DNA of 64,000 bases from Macrotis lagotis (Eukaryota; Chordata; Mammalia; Peramelemorphia; Peramelidae): the NCBI RefSeq assembly GCF_037893015.1, contig NC_133661.1:223537489-223601488 (forward strand). Direction: 5' to 3'. The translations under genes were made by a program, and so were the position numbers. Of the stretch, positions 11,201 to 25,400 are shown piece by piece (within the stretch, counting starts at the first letter, position 1; each line of letters begins with the position of its first letter). The notes under the pieces are model-generated. The model had not been told where the DNA came from. It saw nothing but the letters and a program-made list of their open reading frames with translations, and made no database searches.

Positions 11201-14200
11201 CTCATGTAGTGGAGGCACCAAGGAGGAACAATGCAATTCTAGATCTGATTCTCAACAAAGAGGAAGAGTTACTTCCTAAATAGACATGATGAGAACAACT
11301 GGGAACGTATTTACTCCTTAGAAGAAAGTTAGGTAGTAATCAGCTAACTAGGTTCCGTAAATTTTTTGGAGATCAGTTTTTAAATGATTCATAGAAATAA
11401 GGGATAGGATCCCATGGATTTAAAGTTTTTAGAGGAAAATCATCTTTGGATAATGAAAAGTTCAGAAGATAGAAAAAAATTACGAGAAGGAAAAAAAGTG
11501 AGTAGACTAATAATATGTAAGCATACAGAACTCACAGACCAACTCGGATTTTTAAAAAGCCTAGAGTCAGAAGACATGATCTCAAATATGGCTTAGATAC
11601 TTACTAGGTATGTAGTTTTGAGCTATTCACTTAATGTATTTGCCTCAGTTTACTCAACTAGATTTTTTGGGGGGGGGAGTTTTTGCAAAGCAGTTGGGTT
11701 AAGTGACTTGACCAAGGTCACACAGCTAAGTATTAAGTGACGGAGGACAAATTTGAACTCGGGTCCTATGGACTCCAGGATCAGTGTTCTATCCACTGTG
11801 CCACCTAGCTGCCCCAATTTCCTCAACTGTAAAAAAAAGGGGGGGGGATAATAATAAGGTTTTCTTAGCAGACTTGTTATGAAATAATATTATAAAAGTG
11901 CTTCCATAGTGCCTGGCACAAACTAAGTGTTTTTAAAAAATATAAACATGAACAAAAGACAGAAGCAAAGGTGACCACAAAAGCTTAACATTAAGAACAT
12001 CAATTATAGTGTCAAGAATGACAATTCAGAATGAATTGGAAGATGGGGGAAAAGAATGCTAAGGATTACAAAAAAGGGGATACTGGGGAAAGGGTCAGAG
12101 AGGGATGAAATGTTTGAGATAGATAAGAGGATGTTTGCTTTAGATGGCTGAATAATAATAATAAAATGATAGAGCAAGAACTACCCAACATTATTTTCTT
12201 TATTTTTCTCTACTAAGGAGGTATTGGAAATGACAGAGCAAAAATAGTTTAAAGGGATCTGAAACTCAAAAAAATTTGCAGAAAGTAACGGAGGATGTAG
12301 TTGTTCAAGTTGCCAAGTCCAGTGTTCCTAAAGGCCCACAGGACTGAAAGGAAGATGTTCCCATCATTCAAAAAGGAAAGTGTGCAGTCTGTAAGTGAAA
12401 GACCAGACAACTTGACTTTAATTCCCAGAAAAATAAAAGGACAGTTAAACATTAAGAAAAGGCAACAGTGATCAAAAAGAGCCAGAATAACTTTATCAAG
12501 GGGCGGCTAGGTGGCGTAGTGGATAAAGCACCGGCCCTGGAGTCAGGAGTACCTGGGTTCAAATCCGGTCTCAGACACTTAATAATTAACTAGCTATGTG
12601 GCCTTGGGCAAGCCACTTAACCCCATTTGCCTTGCAAAAACCTAAAAAAAAAAAAAAAAACACCACCCCAAAAAACAAAACCTTTATCAAGACTAGGTCA
12701 AGCTAGACTAACTCAATGTTCTTTTATGAACAATGGAGGCCTTTGGCTACATAAAAAAAAAAAGACATAAAGTGTAGGGTCATGGAGGGAATGCTTCTGT
12801 TGCCCACTGTTCTGGTCAGATCACACCTAGCATATGATATACAGTTCTAGGAGCTTCATTTTGGGAAGGGCAATGATGAGCTGGAGAGTGGGCAGGAGAA
12901 AATAACTAAAGATGTTAAAGGGTCTAGTTGAAATAACTAGGGAAAAGAAAAGTATTCAGGTTATTTAAAAGAAAGATTTAGACTTATTTTGCTTAACCTC
13001 TTGGGCAGAATGTCATGGGTAGAAACTGTAAAGCAGGAAATTTCAATTCCTCTATAAATTAGTAAATGGACTGATGAGTTCCTGGGGCCAGATAAATTTA
13101 TCATCTTGGCAGCCAATCGTTTATGACAAGGTATTCTTCACCCTTATTTGGACTGACAGCTGGATAAAAACCAGAGTCTGACATATATTAGGTAACTAGG
13201 TGACATAAGTAGATGAAGTGCTGGACCTGGGGTCAGGAAGACCCATGTTTAAATCCAATTTCAACTGGGACATTAATGCATTGTTGGTGGATTTGTGAAC
13301 TGATCTAACCATTCTGGAGAGTAATTTGGAACTATGCCCAAAGGGCTGTAAAATTGAGATGCCCTTTGATCCAGTAATACTATTCCAAAGATAACTAAAA
13401 AAAAGGGGAAAGAAGCTATTTGTAGCAAAATATTTCTAGCACTTCCTTTTGTGGTGGCTAAGCATTAGAAATCAGAGGGATACCCATCAATTGGGAAATG
13501 GTTAAATGACTGTAATGGAATATTATTATGCTATAAGAAATGACAAGTGGGATTATTTCAGAAAATCCTGGGAAGACTTACATGACCTGATGCTCAGTGA
13601 AGGAAATAAATAACGAGGAGAATACTGTACACATAACCAGCAATATTGCTTGAAGAAGAATTGTTAATGACTGAGCTATTCTAAGAAATACAACAATACA
13701 AGACAATTCCTAAGGTCTCCAGAGAAAGAACTGATATTGTTTAAATATAGACTGAAGCATGCTATTTTTCATTTACTTTTTTCCCACTTTTATTCAAGCC
13801 TTTTTATTTAAAATGACTATTATGGAAATGTTTTATGTAATTGCACATGTATTACTTATATTTGATTGTTTACCATTTTAGGAAGGGGGAAAAGGGAATG
13901 AGAGATAGAAAGAAGGGTAGAATTTGGAAATCAACTTTAAATAAAGACATTTAATTAAAAAAAGTCCAGCATCAGGTGCTTACAAGCTGAGTGACCCTTG
14001 GAAAGTTTCTTAATCCTAGTCAGTTTTAGTTTTATCAGGAGTAAAATGGAGATAGTAATAGCACCTACTATGTTCTAGGGTTGGTTTAAGGATAAAGTGA
14101 GGTAATGTTTTAAAGTTCTATGTTATTATTATTTTAAACTTTTTCATTTTGAAAGAACCTACTGAAGCTTGAAAATCAATGGCAATGCCCCTGAGAGTTC

Positions 14201-17200
14201 AGGGACACAATCAGACTAACAGTGAGGACTCAATTGAGTTTACTAATTGATAAGTTATTATCTTAGAGATATCAGTAGTTAATAAGTTAACTCTAATAGT
14301 TATTGTGCCAACACAAGACAGGGAAAAAACAGTCAGTATTTGAAAATGATGCCCTAATACCCAAAATGTACACAATAATTAGCATAGTTCCTTATTTTTA
14401 AATTATTTAAAATATTGTTCCTACCTGCAAAAGCTCTGCAGCAGCATCTGCCAATCCAAACTCTCGCAACACTCTAATCTGGATTTCATAACTGACAGTA
14501 GCTCCTTCTCCACAGTTTAGAGCATAGGCTCTCTGCACCTGCTCAGTGTGACGCAGTTCCTGCAGTCGTTTGACCATCTCTTTCATAACCAGGAGACGAG
14601 GAACTGAAAACAGAAGGGCAATTTTTTTTAGTAAACTAAAATGGCTCATTAATTGTGTCATTGCTTTTATCTACAACAACACAAAATATCTAACTAGAAC
14701 AATGGAGGCTATTGTCATGGAAATAATGAATTCTGGGAAGTAGTCCCATTATTCAAATTTGCTCTATATATTTTCATTGTGCTGGAACTATCACAATGAA
14801 GATACCTAGGAATCATAAACACCTTAAGGGAATTTTTCTGTACTACAAACAGAAATCCAACATGATATTTTCAAAATTCACAGTAAAATTAACTAAAGGA
14901 ATTGATATTTCATATTATTAACTTATTTTGCATTTTCAGTATACAGTATCTTTGTAGCAATAGCAATCTGAAATAAAACATGTGGATTCTACATTAGAAG
15001 GAAACAACACGGTGAAGTGGAAAGTGGGCTAAACTTGGAAGTCACAGGACCATGAGTATAGATTCTTCTCTGTCACTTAAAACCTTTATGACCTTGGACA
15101 AATCACTTAAATTCTGTGGGCTTCAGTGTACTACCTTGTAAAATGAAGGAGTTAGGCTAGATGAATGATTTCTAAAATTTCACCTAGCTCTACATCTATG
15201 ATTCTATGACTTCTAATTTTATGAGTTCTTGCCAAATTGTGATTGTGAATAGATTTCAACAAGGAACAGATAAAAATTTTATGGATTTATGTATGAATCA
15301 AACCTTAAAATAGTTATCCATAAAGTTGTAGACCTACTACTCTACAAATGACTATCAAGTGTCACTTTACCCCCCAAAGAATATAAGCTGTTTGTTTTTG
15401 CCATTTGCATTCACAGTATATAACATAGTATCTGACACTCAGCAGGACCCTAATAGATGTTCAAAAAACTTAACTGACCAAAATAAAAGATCTATGGAAA
15501 CCATCAAGGAAACCTGAAGTCAAAGAAATATAATTGAGTTAAAAACTAGTTTGAATAAAATTAGAAATGACAGTCATAAATGACTACTGAGAAAATCTAA
15601 AATGAACTTTCATACATAAAAGGATGATTCCAGGAAAGACAACTATATACTGCCATGGCTATTTGAATAAAATATCTATCACTGTATGGAGACTTTGTGT
15701 GTCTAGGAATATACTTTTTTTGGTTGACATTCTGAATATAATAATACAACTGCTGTTAACTTTTTCTTTCTGAGCAATTTTTAACTCCAGGATATAAAAT
15801 AGGAAGAGTGGGTACTGTAGATTTTCTCTAATATGCAAGTCTTCAAATCTCTCCAAAACAGAAATTATACGCCAAAGATAAAAGCAATTTAAGCCCTCTC
15901 CAAAGTAGGTAAAACAAACAATAATTCCTGGGCTTCTTCAGTGTTCTGTTTTCACTTCCCAAACTCTTAGCAGTGAGGATACACTAGCAGAATCTAGAAT
16001 CCAACATAGCCTACATCAAAGTCACACCTGCAACCTAATGAATTTTAAAAAAGTGGGTAATTTCATAAAAAATTAACAAAATTGATGCTAAAATTAAAAG
16101 TGGGAAAAGAACAGAACAATGGATGATAAAGAGGGGAAAATAGCGTAGAGATATTATTTAAAAATGAAAAAATAATTTATTTAATTACATGTGTATACTA
16201 AGTATAAAAGCCTTACCTGGAATTTCATTGGCTACAACAGAAGGAGGACTGGACTGGTTACTGCTTATTTGCTGGTGACTGATCATATGACAACACTGTG
16301 GTACTGCATTGTTTACCATATAAAGCGTGTCTGGAACATTGGACATTCTAACCATTCGTAATCGAACAAGATCTGTTTGTTCCACCATCATTTCATCTAG
16401 CACTGACTGAAATAAATCATTCAAAATAAATAAGAATTAGATAAGACATATTACCATTTAAAAATCCCTTTTCCTAGAAGGTAATTACTTCAGATATATC
16501 TTTAAAAAAAGGACAAAGAATTTGCTTCTAGTTTATAAATTTTCATAATTTCAATGAAAGAGATAATCCCAATTTCCTTCATTTTAAAATAACTCTTTTG
16601 TATTGGCTTATCTTTAGCACTACTTTTTACTCTAGTCAATATAACCATAGATTTAGAACTATAAGTAAACTTAAAAGGTCTTCTAGTTCAGCCCTGCATT
16701 TTCTAGATGAGGAAACTGAGAGGTTACCTGACTTGCCTCACACAGATAATAAATGGCAGAGTCAAGGCTTTTGACTCCAAATGTAGAATACTTTTCAATA
16801 TATCACTCCCCTATAATTTGCCAAATGGAAATCTCTTGCAATTTCTTTTTGTAATATGTTACTTAAAAACTCTAATAATGAATATTGAGAATGATTTTTT
16901 GATAAAGGCACAAAAAAATGTACTTTCAAATAATAAAAAGTTATGCTTTCTTTTTTCAGAAGGCTTAATGACTGCTATTTAAAAAGATAACTTATTCTAT
17001 GTTTTCTACTCATTACAGTATTTCAATTTAATTTTTATTATGTATTGTCCATGAGGACTACTAATTTGACTAAACTGAAATTATTTCCTATTTTGGATAC
17101 TTATTTGGGGAATAAGTAATTGCTTGTGGCTGGCTTTTTAAGGAAAACTTTTAAGAGCAGTATTAGCAATGTACATTTTCTTAGTTTAATGAATAAACTG

Positions 17201-20200
17201 AATGGGGCTTGCCTCAGAGTTAGGAAGACAGAGGTTCAAGTACTATCTCTGATCCACAGTGACTGATTCTCAGTCATTTACCCTCTTTGGACCTCAGGCA
17301 ATGCTGAAAATTGCACAGAAAGGAGCAGAAAAATATGCATTGATAGACAAAGTTCTTCATTGAGAGTTCTCCATACTAATGAAATTATAGGTACTTTTTT
17401 AAAAGAAAGAAAAATAATCTTTCAGAATATTTTCCCCACTTTGAATGACTATAAAACAAAAGAATATTTAAGGAAAAAGCGCAATTTTCTTAAAGACAAA
17501 AATTACCAACCAGTGTTAGTTAGGAAAAATGGTTTTTGAGAAATCAAAATATTGTAAATGCTTAAAACAGACTAAACTTTTAAAAATATCTTTTAGATTT
17601 TTTTCACCAATTTATATTAAGTAATCTAAAAAAAATTTTCATTACCTTTGCTTCATCAACATAAGGAGAGAATAGTCTTGGTCGAACATATATTCCAGCA
17701 TTTTTTTGACGTAGCCATGCATTTGATTTTCCACCTTCAGCTGTAGGAAGCATATCTGATGGAGGAGTACTAATCAAGCTTCTCTTCAGCTTTTTAAAAA
17801 GATTAGAGACTTAGATAAATTACAGGTACTGTAAATATCCCACAAGAATGAACTATTTTTGAACCATTAAAATGATCACAATCCAGGCATATAGATAAAA
17901 TATCTACAACTGTAAAATATTTTCTGAATAGGTTCAAGTAACCTAAAAAATAATAAATAAAAACAGTTCTTTGGACCTTTGAAATTTTTTTAAAATAAGA
18001 AGCATAGTCCTTTTACAATCAAGGAAGAGAACTCTAAGCAAGGATGAAAATGGAATAATCACTACAACACTCAAATATTTTTTAGTGGATCACGAATGAA
18101 ATCAAAATTTATTAAAAAGATGTATTGAATTGGATTTTGTAAATTAAAAAATAAATCTGCTCTTCCTTACTAATCAATCTTTGGAAAGTCTAATGAATTT
18201 CTCTCTTTTGCTTTGAATTTTTTTTTAAAAAACAAAACCAGGGGCAGCTAGGTAGCACACTGGATAGAGTACCCAGGAGTACCTGATTTCAAATCCAGTC
18301 TCAGACACTTAATAATTGCCTAATTGTGTGACCTTGGGTAAGTCAATTAATCCCATTACTTTAAAATAAATTTTTTTTTAAAAAAAGGAAAAACAAAACA
18401 AAACCAATTTTCTTTCTCTGCAAATCCCTCTCCAAACTGGATTAAGTAAGAAAAATAAATTCTTGTATTACATATACATAATGAATTTTTATCTATTTCA
18501 AAATGTTTTCCCAAGCTGTAAAGCAATAAACAAATTGGTTGATGGTGGCAGTTGATGGTGGTAGTAATAGTTATTAGTTGTCGTCAAAGTAAAAGAACAA
18601 CGCGATAATATTTAGATATGACTTTCTGGTTTAGAAAAGGTTTTAGGATTTAGGATTATTGATAGATTTTGAGTTCAGTCATCTCAGAAATCATCTAGTC
18701 AACCCCTATATTTTATAGTTAAGGGAACAGATACAAAAAAGGAAAGTGACTCATTCAGGATCAAAGACTCAATTACATTCAGGCTAAAAACTTATGTCTT
18801 TTTAAACTTAGTTTAGTCTTCAATTGGTGCTAAAAATGTAATAATTTTTTTTTAAAAACAGATTCTGATACTTCTTGAATTAGAATTTATTTGACCTTAA
18901 TGTTGGTAATATACATTAAAGTACAACATAAAGCATACTCTTGAAAAATATATTCAAGCTGGATTTTAACTGATTATACAATATCCTATAACCCAGGGGA
19001 GAAAATGGAATTATCTTCACTTAAAGAGATTAACTTTTATTTTTTTATTCCTTTCCCCACAATGAACGAATAAAGGAGAAGAAAAACCACTTACTGCATC
19101 ACTCAGAACTTCACTGTTCATAGGTAAAATATGTTCAATTCGAACAAAGGGTAAGAGAGAAGAGAGAATCTCTCTAAGTTCCTCAATATCAAGGTCTCTC
19201 CTCTTCACACCTCTCTTGTTCACACTATGAGCAGTACCACTTATTAAGTTTGGTTCTGTTGGAGAGATAGAAGGAAAATTAAAGTAATAAGTAAATTAGG
19301 GTTTCAGGAGGTGAGATTTTTTTCCCCCTGGAGCTCTTATGTAAGACATCTTTTAAAGAAATTATAATGAAGTTATTTTTAATTTGTAAAAAAAATGTTA
19401 ATATAAAGCATTTTGTGAAAAAGGAAAAGTTCAATAGTGTGAATAGGAAAAGGAACCTTTAATAAAATAATTTTATATTTTATGTAGATTTTATTCCTTT
19501 GCTTCAATTTTGGAAAATAAAAGGCTACCGAAATAAAGTAAAAAAAAAATCAAAAAATCCATCTCTACCCTCATTTTTGTATTTGATTTTTATCTAAAAC
19601 TAAACATCTAAAACTGTTCTTTATTCAGAACTGTATATGACATCACCATTCTCTACAATTTACTCACCATGTCTCTAAATTTGGAGTTATTTGACTCTGC
19701 ACTTCTCATTTTGAATAGTGCCTTTCTAATAATTTCAATTTTGCAGCAACTCAGAATTTGTCTCATATGGATTATTGCAACAGTCCTCCTTTCCAAAATC
19801 TGACTGCCACTACACTCTCCAAATTCTTGGGGCATGGTCATTTGGTCTTTCAATGCACCATCAAGAGGATATGTTTCCTTCCTCTAAGTATTATTTCCCC
19901 AAAGCAGAAGAAGGTAAATTCTCTGAAAAAAAGAGACTGTTTTGCTTTTCTATTTACATCTAAAGTTGTAGGAGAAATATCTTAAACCCTACTCCTAAGC
20001 AAGTTAGACTAGTTTTCTTTAAAAGGTTTTGAAACAATCCCTCAGGTTCAAGGGAGTCAGGAGACTGACCACTTCCTGGTCACCTAAACACAAAACAGTT
20101 ATAAGGAACTCCAGGATTATCTCTGATGCATAAACTATGATAGGTAATTTAGGCAAAAGGGAATTTTACTCAATTCATTTGAGGCATTTTCAAATGTATA

Positions 20201-22355
20201 TCCATTAAGTAAACCTTTTTTTAATGATGAAATGATCAATTCATTTTGTACTAGTATTGAGTATAAACTGCCAATGAGTTCTGATCTGGTTGGCAATTAT
20301 TAAGTGATTAATAAATACCTTTTCTTTCTCTCATTCATATAAATTGTTTCTTAGAAGTGTCTTTTTAAAAGTTTTAGTTATGTAACTCCTGAGCTCAAAA
20401 ATATTCAAGTGCCTGCTACTGTCACTGAAGTCACACTCTGAAGCAATCCCTCTCACTCAGTTTTTACAAGTCTCATCCAATATTACCACCTGCCACACTT
20501 TATACTCCAGTCAAACTGGATGTGTTCATGTCTTAGCTCATACTGTTCATTTATTTATCCCTGTCCCTCTTACTTTCATTTACTGGTATCTTATCTATTT
20601 TTTAAACATCACCTCAAATGCTCTCTCCTCCAGGAAGCCTTCCCCACCTCAGAAATAACACACTGTTGTGTAACTTGTAATGTATACCAGGGAAAGTTAG
20701 AGATATGTGAGTAAGAACCTACTAGGTTTCAAGTTTCTTTTCAGGATAGGAATGATGGACTTAGTTGAGTTCTGTAGCTCCACCACTCCACAGAAAAGCA
20801 ATCTGTGCCCAGGCATTTAATAAATGTCCACTTTATAGTATGTAAAATGTGAATATCACTCCATACACAGAATCCTTTGTTTTATATAAGGTGATATGGA
20901 ATAGCAGTTTTAGCTGAGCAGGAAAAAAGCTTTTTCTTTTCTCATCATGAGAAAATTAATATTATAAGAATACTTGAACTCACAAAAATTCAAGGGAGGT
21001 TAAAAAAAAGGACAACAAATTTGGGAAACTTGTGTTTTTAAATCTAGAGTCCTGCTCCCACCTCCCTTATAAGAGAGGAAAAAATTAAAAGGATCTTTGC
21101 CTCTTAGGGGGCTTTGGCCAATAGTAAAATTGTATTTTACAAGTATGCTAACTAAAAAAGGGACTATATTTTTTAGCTTTTATCTTTCTTCTTTTAATTT
21201 TTGGATTTTTTTGCAAGGCAATGGGGTTAAGTGACTTGTCTATGGTCACACCTGCTAGATAATTATTAAGTGTCTGAGGTTGGATTTGAGCTCAGGGCCT
21301 CTTGACTCCAGGGTGCCACCTAGCATCCCCAGCCTTTATCTTTCTTAAAAGACTCCTCAATAGGAAAATGTGGCAAATGTTTCAGGAGATGGACTTTTTT
21401 TTGGGGGTGGGGGGGTGGGCTTTGAAGTAAGAGTAGAGAAGGCACAGACATATGCTGACATATGAATTTAACACCCAGTCTAGTTCCTGCTAGCTAAATT
21501 ATCCACAAATACTCAGGATATGTTTTCCTCCTTTCTCAACAACTTCATGCCTGGTTCAGTTTTCCTATCTAGACTAACTTCTTTCCTCATTCTAATGAAC
21601 ATTTTATCTACTCTGTCCTGATGTTCTCTCACATATCACTATTTCTCACTATATTCAATGCTTCACTTGCTCTATTTTAGCTTCATACATACAGGAATGA
21701 TCATATCTTTGACTCTGCTTTCACTCATAAGCGTTTTATGTTTTTGTTCAGGAAGCACTAATTTCCATCATATAATTATAATCTTTTATCCTCCCTTCTT
21801 TCCCTCTGACTCATTCCCTTCTAAGCTTACTCTTGATCCTCTCAAATTGACTTCAAATCATTTCATGTCTCAGCACTATTCCATGTCTCAGGGCTATCAC
21901 CATTGATCTGAAAAATCTTGACTATTAGGAGAAATAGATTAATTCTGTTTTTAAAATATAAATTTCTGATTCCAACTACATGCAAAAATAATTTTCAACA
22001 TTCATGTCTTTTTAAGATTTTTGAGCTACACATTTTTCTCCCTCCCTCCTTTCCCTACCCTCTGACAATCTGATATAGGTTATAAAATATACAACCATGT
22101 TGAACACATTTCTATATTAGTCATTCAACTCTACTTTTGAATCCTTGCTTCCTTTGTCCTTTTGCTGCTGAGCATTTTACCAAATCCCAAACTAGATTAC
22201 TCCTAATCTTTCTCGTTTCTTTCTACTCACATTCTACAGGAAGGGAAGAAATTATAAAATTTCTGACTGAGTTGTGTCTATTATATTCCATGCTAACCGA
22301 TCTTAAATGAGATCTCACTTAAGCAAAACAATTCCACTCCTCTTATCTTTTATGC

Positions 22356-22409
<54 letters not shown>

Positions 22410-25400
22410 GTTTGCAATCTATTTCTCCTCTTTTAATGCTTCCCCTTTGTGTTTATTTTACATTTGATTGTTAGCTTTCTAATTTTTAAAATATACATGT
22501 TGTTCATCAAATTTTTCTATTTTGTTAATGTATGCTTGTTATGGATATGACTTTCCCTACCTAGGGGTTGCTTTAGGATCCCAGAAATTCTGGTATGCTT
22601 TTTGGTATTATTTTCTTTCACACAATTAGTTTCTATGATTTGTTGACTCACTTATTACTTAGGATTTCAAAGGTAAGTATTCATTTAGGTTTGTGTTTTG
22701 TGATCCCAGTCTTTTTATTGTGTTAAAATTGGCAAAGGATGCGTTTCCTTTTTCCTCTCTTTTTACAACTGTTTCCAACATCTTCATTTCTTGCTGGGGG
22801 GACCCATTATTCTACAAGATTGATGTGGTGCTAAGAAATATGTGTATTCTTTTAGCAGTCCTATTTAGAAGATGCCTTTTAAGTTTTTTTGCTCTAGCTT
22901 CACCATCAATGTGTTCAGCTCTCTGTTTTAGTTTATTTTTTTGCTAGACTTACCCAAAACTGAAAGGATACTGGAATCTTCTGATATTGTCATATTAATG
23001 TCTTTTTGTAGTTCAGTTAATTTTTTTCTTTATAAATTGAGAAGTTATGGCATTTGCCATATTTAATATTTTTGTTTTCTATGGTTCCTTTTAGCATATA
23101 ATTTAGTTCTTTTTCTTAATGTTATAAATGTTTTTGCTTTGTCTGAAAGTATGAATGAAACTTGTTTTTTGGTCACCTGCTCCACAGTAATTTTTTTCTA
23201 TCCCCTCAATTTTGTTCTTTGTATGATTTTTTTTAAAGATTTGTTTTTTATAAACAAAAGATTGTAAGATTTACTTTCCTTAACTAATTGGTCACTCTTT
23301 TCACTTTCTTCAATTGTTTAATCCATGCAAATTTATTTATGTAAGTTAGATTTATATTGTCCTTTATTCTATCAATTTTTTGCCAAATTAAGTCTTCCCC
23401 CTCTTTTCCGCAGTCAAAAATATTTTTTGTCTTTTCTGTAATTTTAATTTAATTTAATTTTAATCTACTTTAAGGCAACCCTGCTCCCAAAGGTTCTTTT
23501 CTCCTCAAGCATTCCTCCTTCCTATTTGTCACTGTTACCCTAATTTTTGAGTTTAGAATTCCTTTTTCTAGTTATTTGATTCTTCCTTTTTTTCTCAGTT
23601 AAGAAGTAAAATTCTCTCTTCATTTCATTTTTCTTTAAAAATTTTTTCTTTAAAAATTTTTTCTTTACCTTTTTCCCTAAAAGGATTTCTTTCCCTCATT
23701 CTTTTTATTATTGTTATCTTCCCTCTCAATCTATACTTTTAATCTTTTGATTTATGATCTTTATACTTACCTTAATCATTCTTCAAGTCTCTATTACTCA
23801 TGGAATTAAAGCTTCTGAGGTATCTATTTTGGGTTTCTTCTTCTAACAGTTTCTATGTTAATGCCTTGTAATCCTTCCCTTTACCCGCTTGTTCTTTTTT
23901 TCTGTTGTGCCTCACTCTAAGAGATACCAATTCCTGCAGGTGACAGAGAGAATATTGCCTCATGGTAGGAGTTTTCCTATATCTCTGATTGAGTAGTTTA
24001 TTTTATTATTATTAACTCTGCTCTCCCTATGGTAATCCTTTCCCACCTCCTTCTATGTCATGAATTCATTCACCTGGGTAAATGGTCTTCCCCTCTTCTG
24101 TGTGTCAGATGACCCAGGAAGGTCTAATTCCTAATTTCCTAGGCACCAAATCCCAGCAGATTACACCATTATACAATAAGCATTTTTTATTTATAGAATA
24201 TCTCACTACAGGAGCATATCAGTGGAATGTCCTCTCACCACTGAAACAAGATTGCACTATTTCTTACTCTTGTTTCAGTCCCTTCCTTTCCCTCCTCACC
24301 CATTTTCCTGTAGGTTTTTTCTTCCTAAAAAAATTACAGGAATTATTTTCTGTTAATGTTATTGTTAAGCTTTGGCTTGATAATGGTATATCATAAATTT
24401 CCCCTCTATCTTCTTTTTCTCTTCCCAACCTTTATATGTTCTCTATATTTTAGGCTCTCAAGAGCATGTTTTACCTATAGATGAGGTTGTTTTTGACGAT
24501 TAACATAGAATGTTTTAGACTTGTTTCTATACTATCACCTGTATTTGTATTACTCTTAATGGTATCTCTGCTGTTTTCTTCTTATTGTTATCTGCAGGTA
24601 TGGGATTGTTTCCTTTTTGTATTTCTATATTCTGTGATATTTGCAAAGCAAATAATTTTGCGCAGGCCCGGTTTTCTTTCTAGGAATGCCTCAAATATCC
24701 ATAAAAAAATTAAAATTCCTTTATCATTAATGGCTAAGTCACCTTGGATTGCATCCTGAGATCCTTTGCTCTTCATTCCATCCTGAAGTTTCTGATGAGT
24801 ACAGAATAGTTTTGTGCTATTTGAATTTCCTTTACAACTGAAAATCTTTCTCCTATTTGCTGGCTGAATTTATTATCAGTGTAATGGTTAAATTTAACCA
24901 TTTTGTGTCTTGGGAGTTTTTTCAGGATAAGAATTTTTTTCTTCTTCCTGTAGGTAATCTGTGAATTCTTTCATTTGGCACTTTATTTTCTATATTTAAA
25001 AGTTCTGGGATATTTTCTTGTATCATTTCTTGCATTTTGAAGCTGAGATTTTGACTTAATCATGTTGTTCTGAGAGATTTATGAACCTTAAATTATCTCT
25101 AAACACAGCCTGTGTTTAAGTATAATATGTTTTGGAGTTGATGTTTTCTTTTAACATTATTGCTTTTTGCTTTTCTTTTATCAGATTGTCCTTTACTTCT
25201 GTATATTTACTTTTCCAAGTAGTTATTATCTTTTTTTTCTATAGTGAGACTCCTTACCCTGATTCAAATTTTCCTATTCTGTCAATTTTTCCTTTGAAAT
25301 TCTGCTTTCACAATTTTTATTTCTTTTTTAAACCATTTTGGACTACAAATACACTTGTGGTTCCATGCTCTGTTGGGAATACACATAGTACACAGGTACT

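Larger units (their letters stand above)
11170..13070 (+). mobile_element. CR1-clade LINE remnant, interrupted by later insertions
   Basis: At about 11230 the forward frame reads AILDLILNKEEE, resembling the LDL-ILTNKE block of CR1-clade ORF2. At 12690-13060 phrases such as CAGATCACACCTAG, GAGCTGGAGAGTGGGCAGGAG and GGGCAGAATGTCATGGGTAG follow the order of the CR1 3' region. It is split by the MIR at 11550 and the SINE at 12501. The extent is approximate. Confidence 0.5.

Noticed and set aside
12501-12681. A- and B-box sequence taken for a tRNA gene
   Set aside because: The head does not fold into a full tRNA with anticodon arm and is followed by the SINE body and A-rich tail with target duplication.
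19758-19985. Plus-strand frame with SHMDYCNS as a possible small gene
   Set aside because: The motif is the L2/L3 reverse-transcriptase block and the surrounding order fits a LINE relic.
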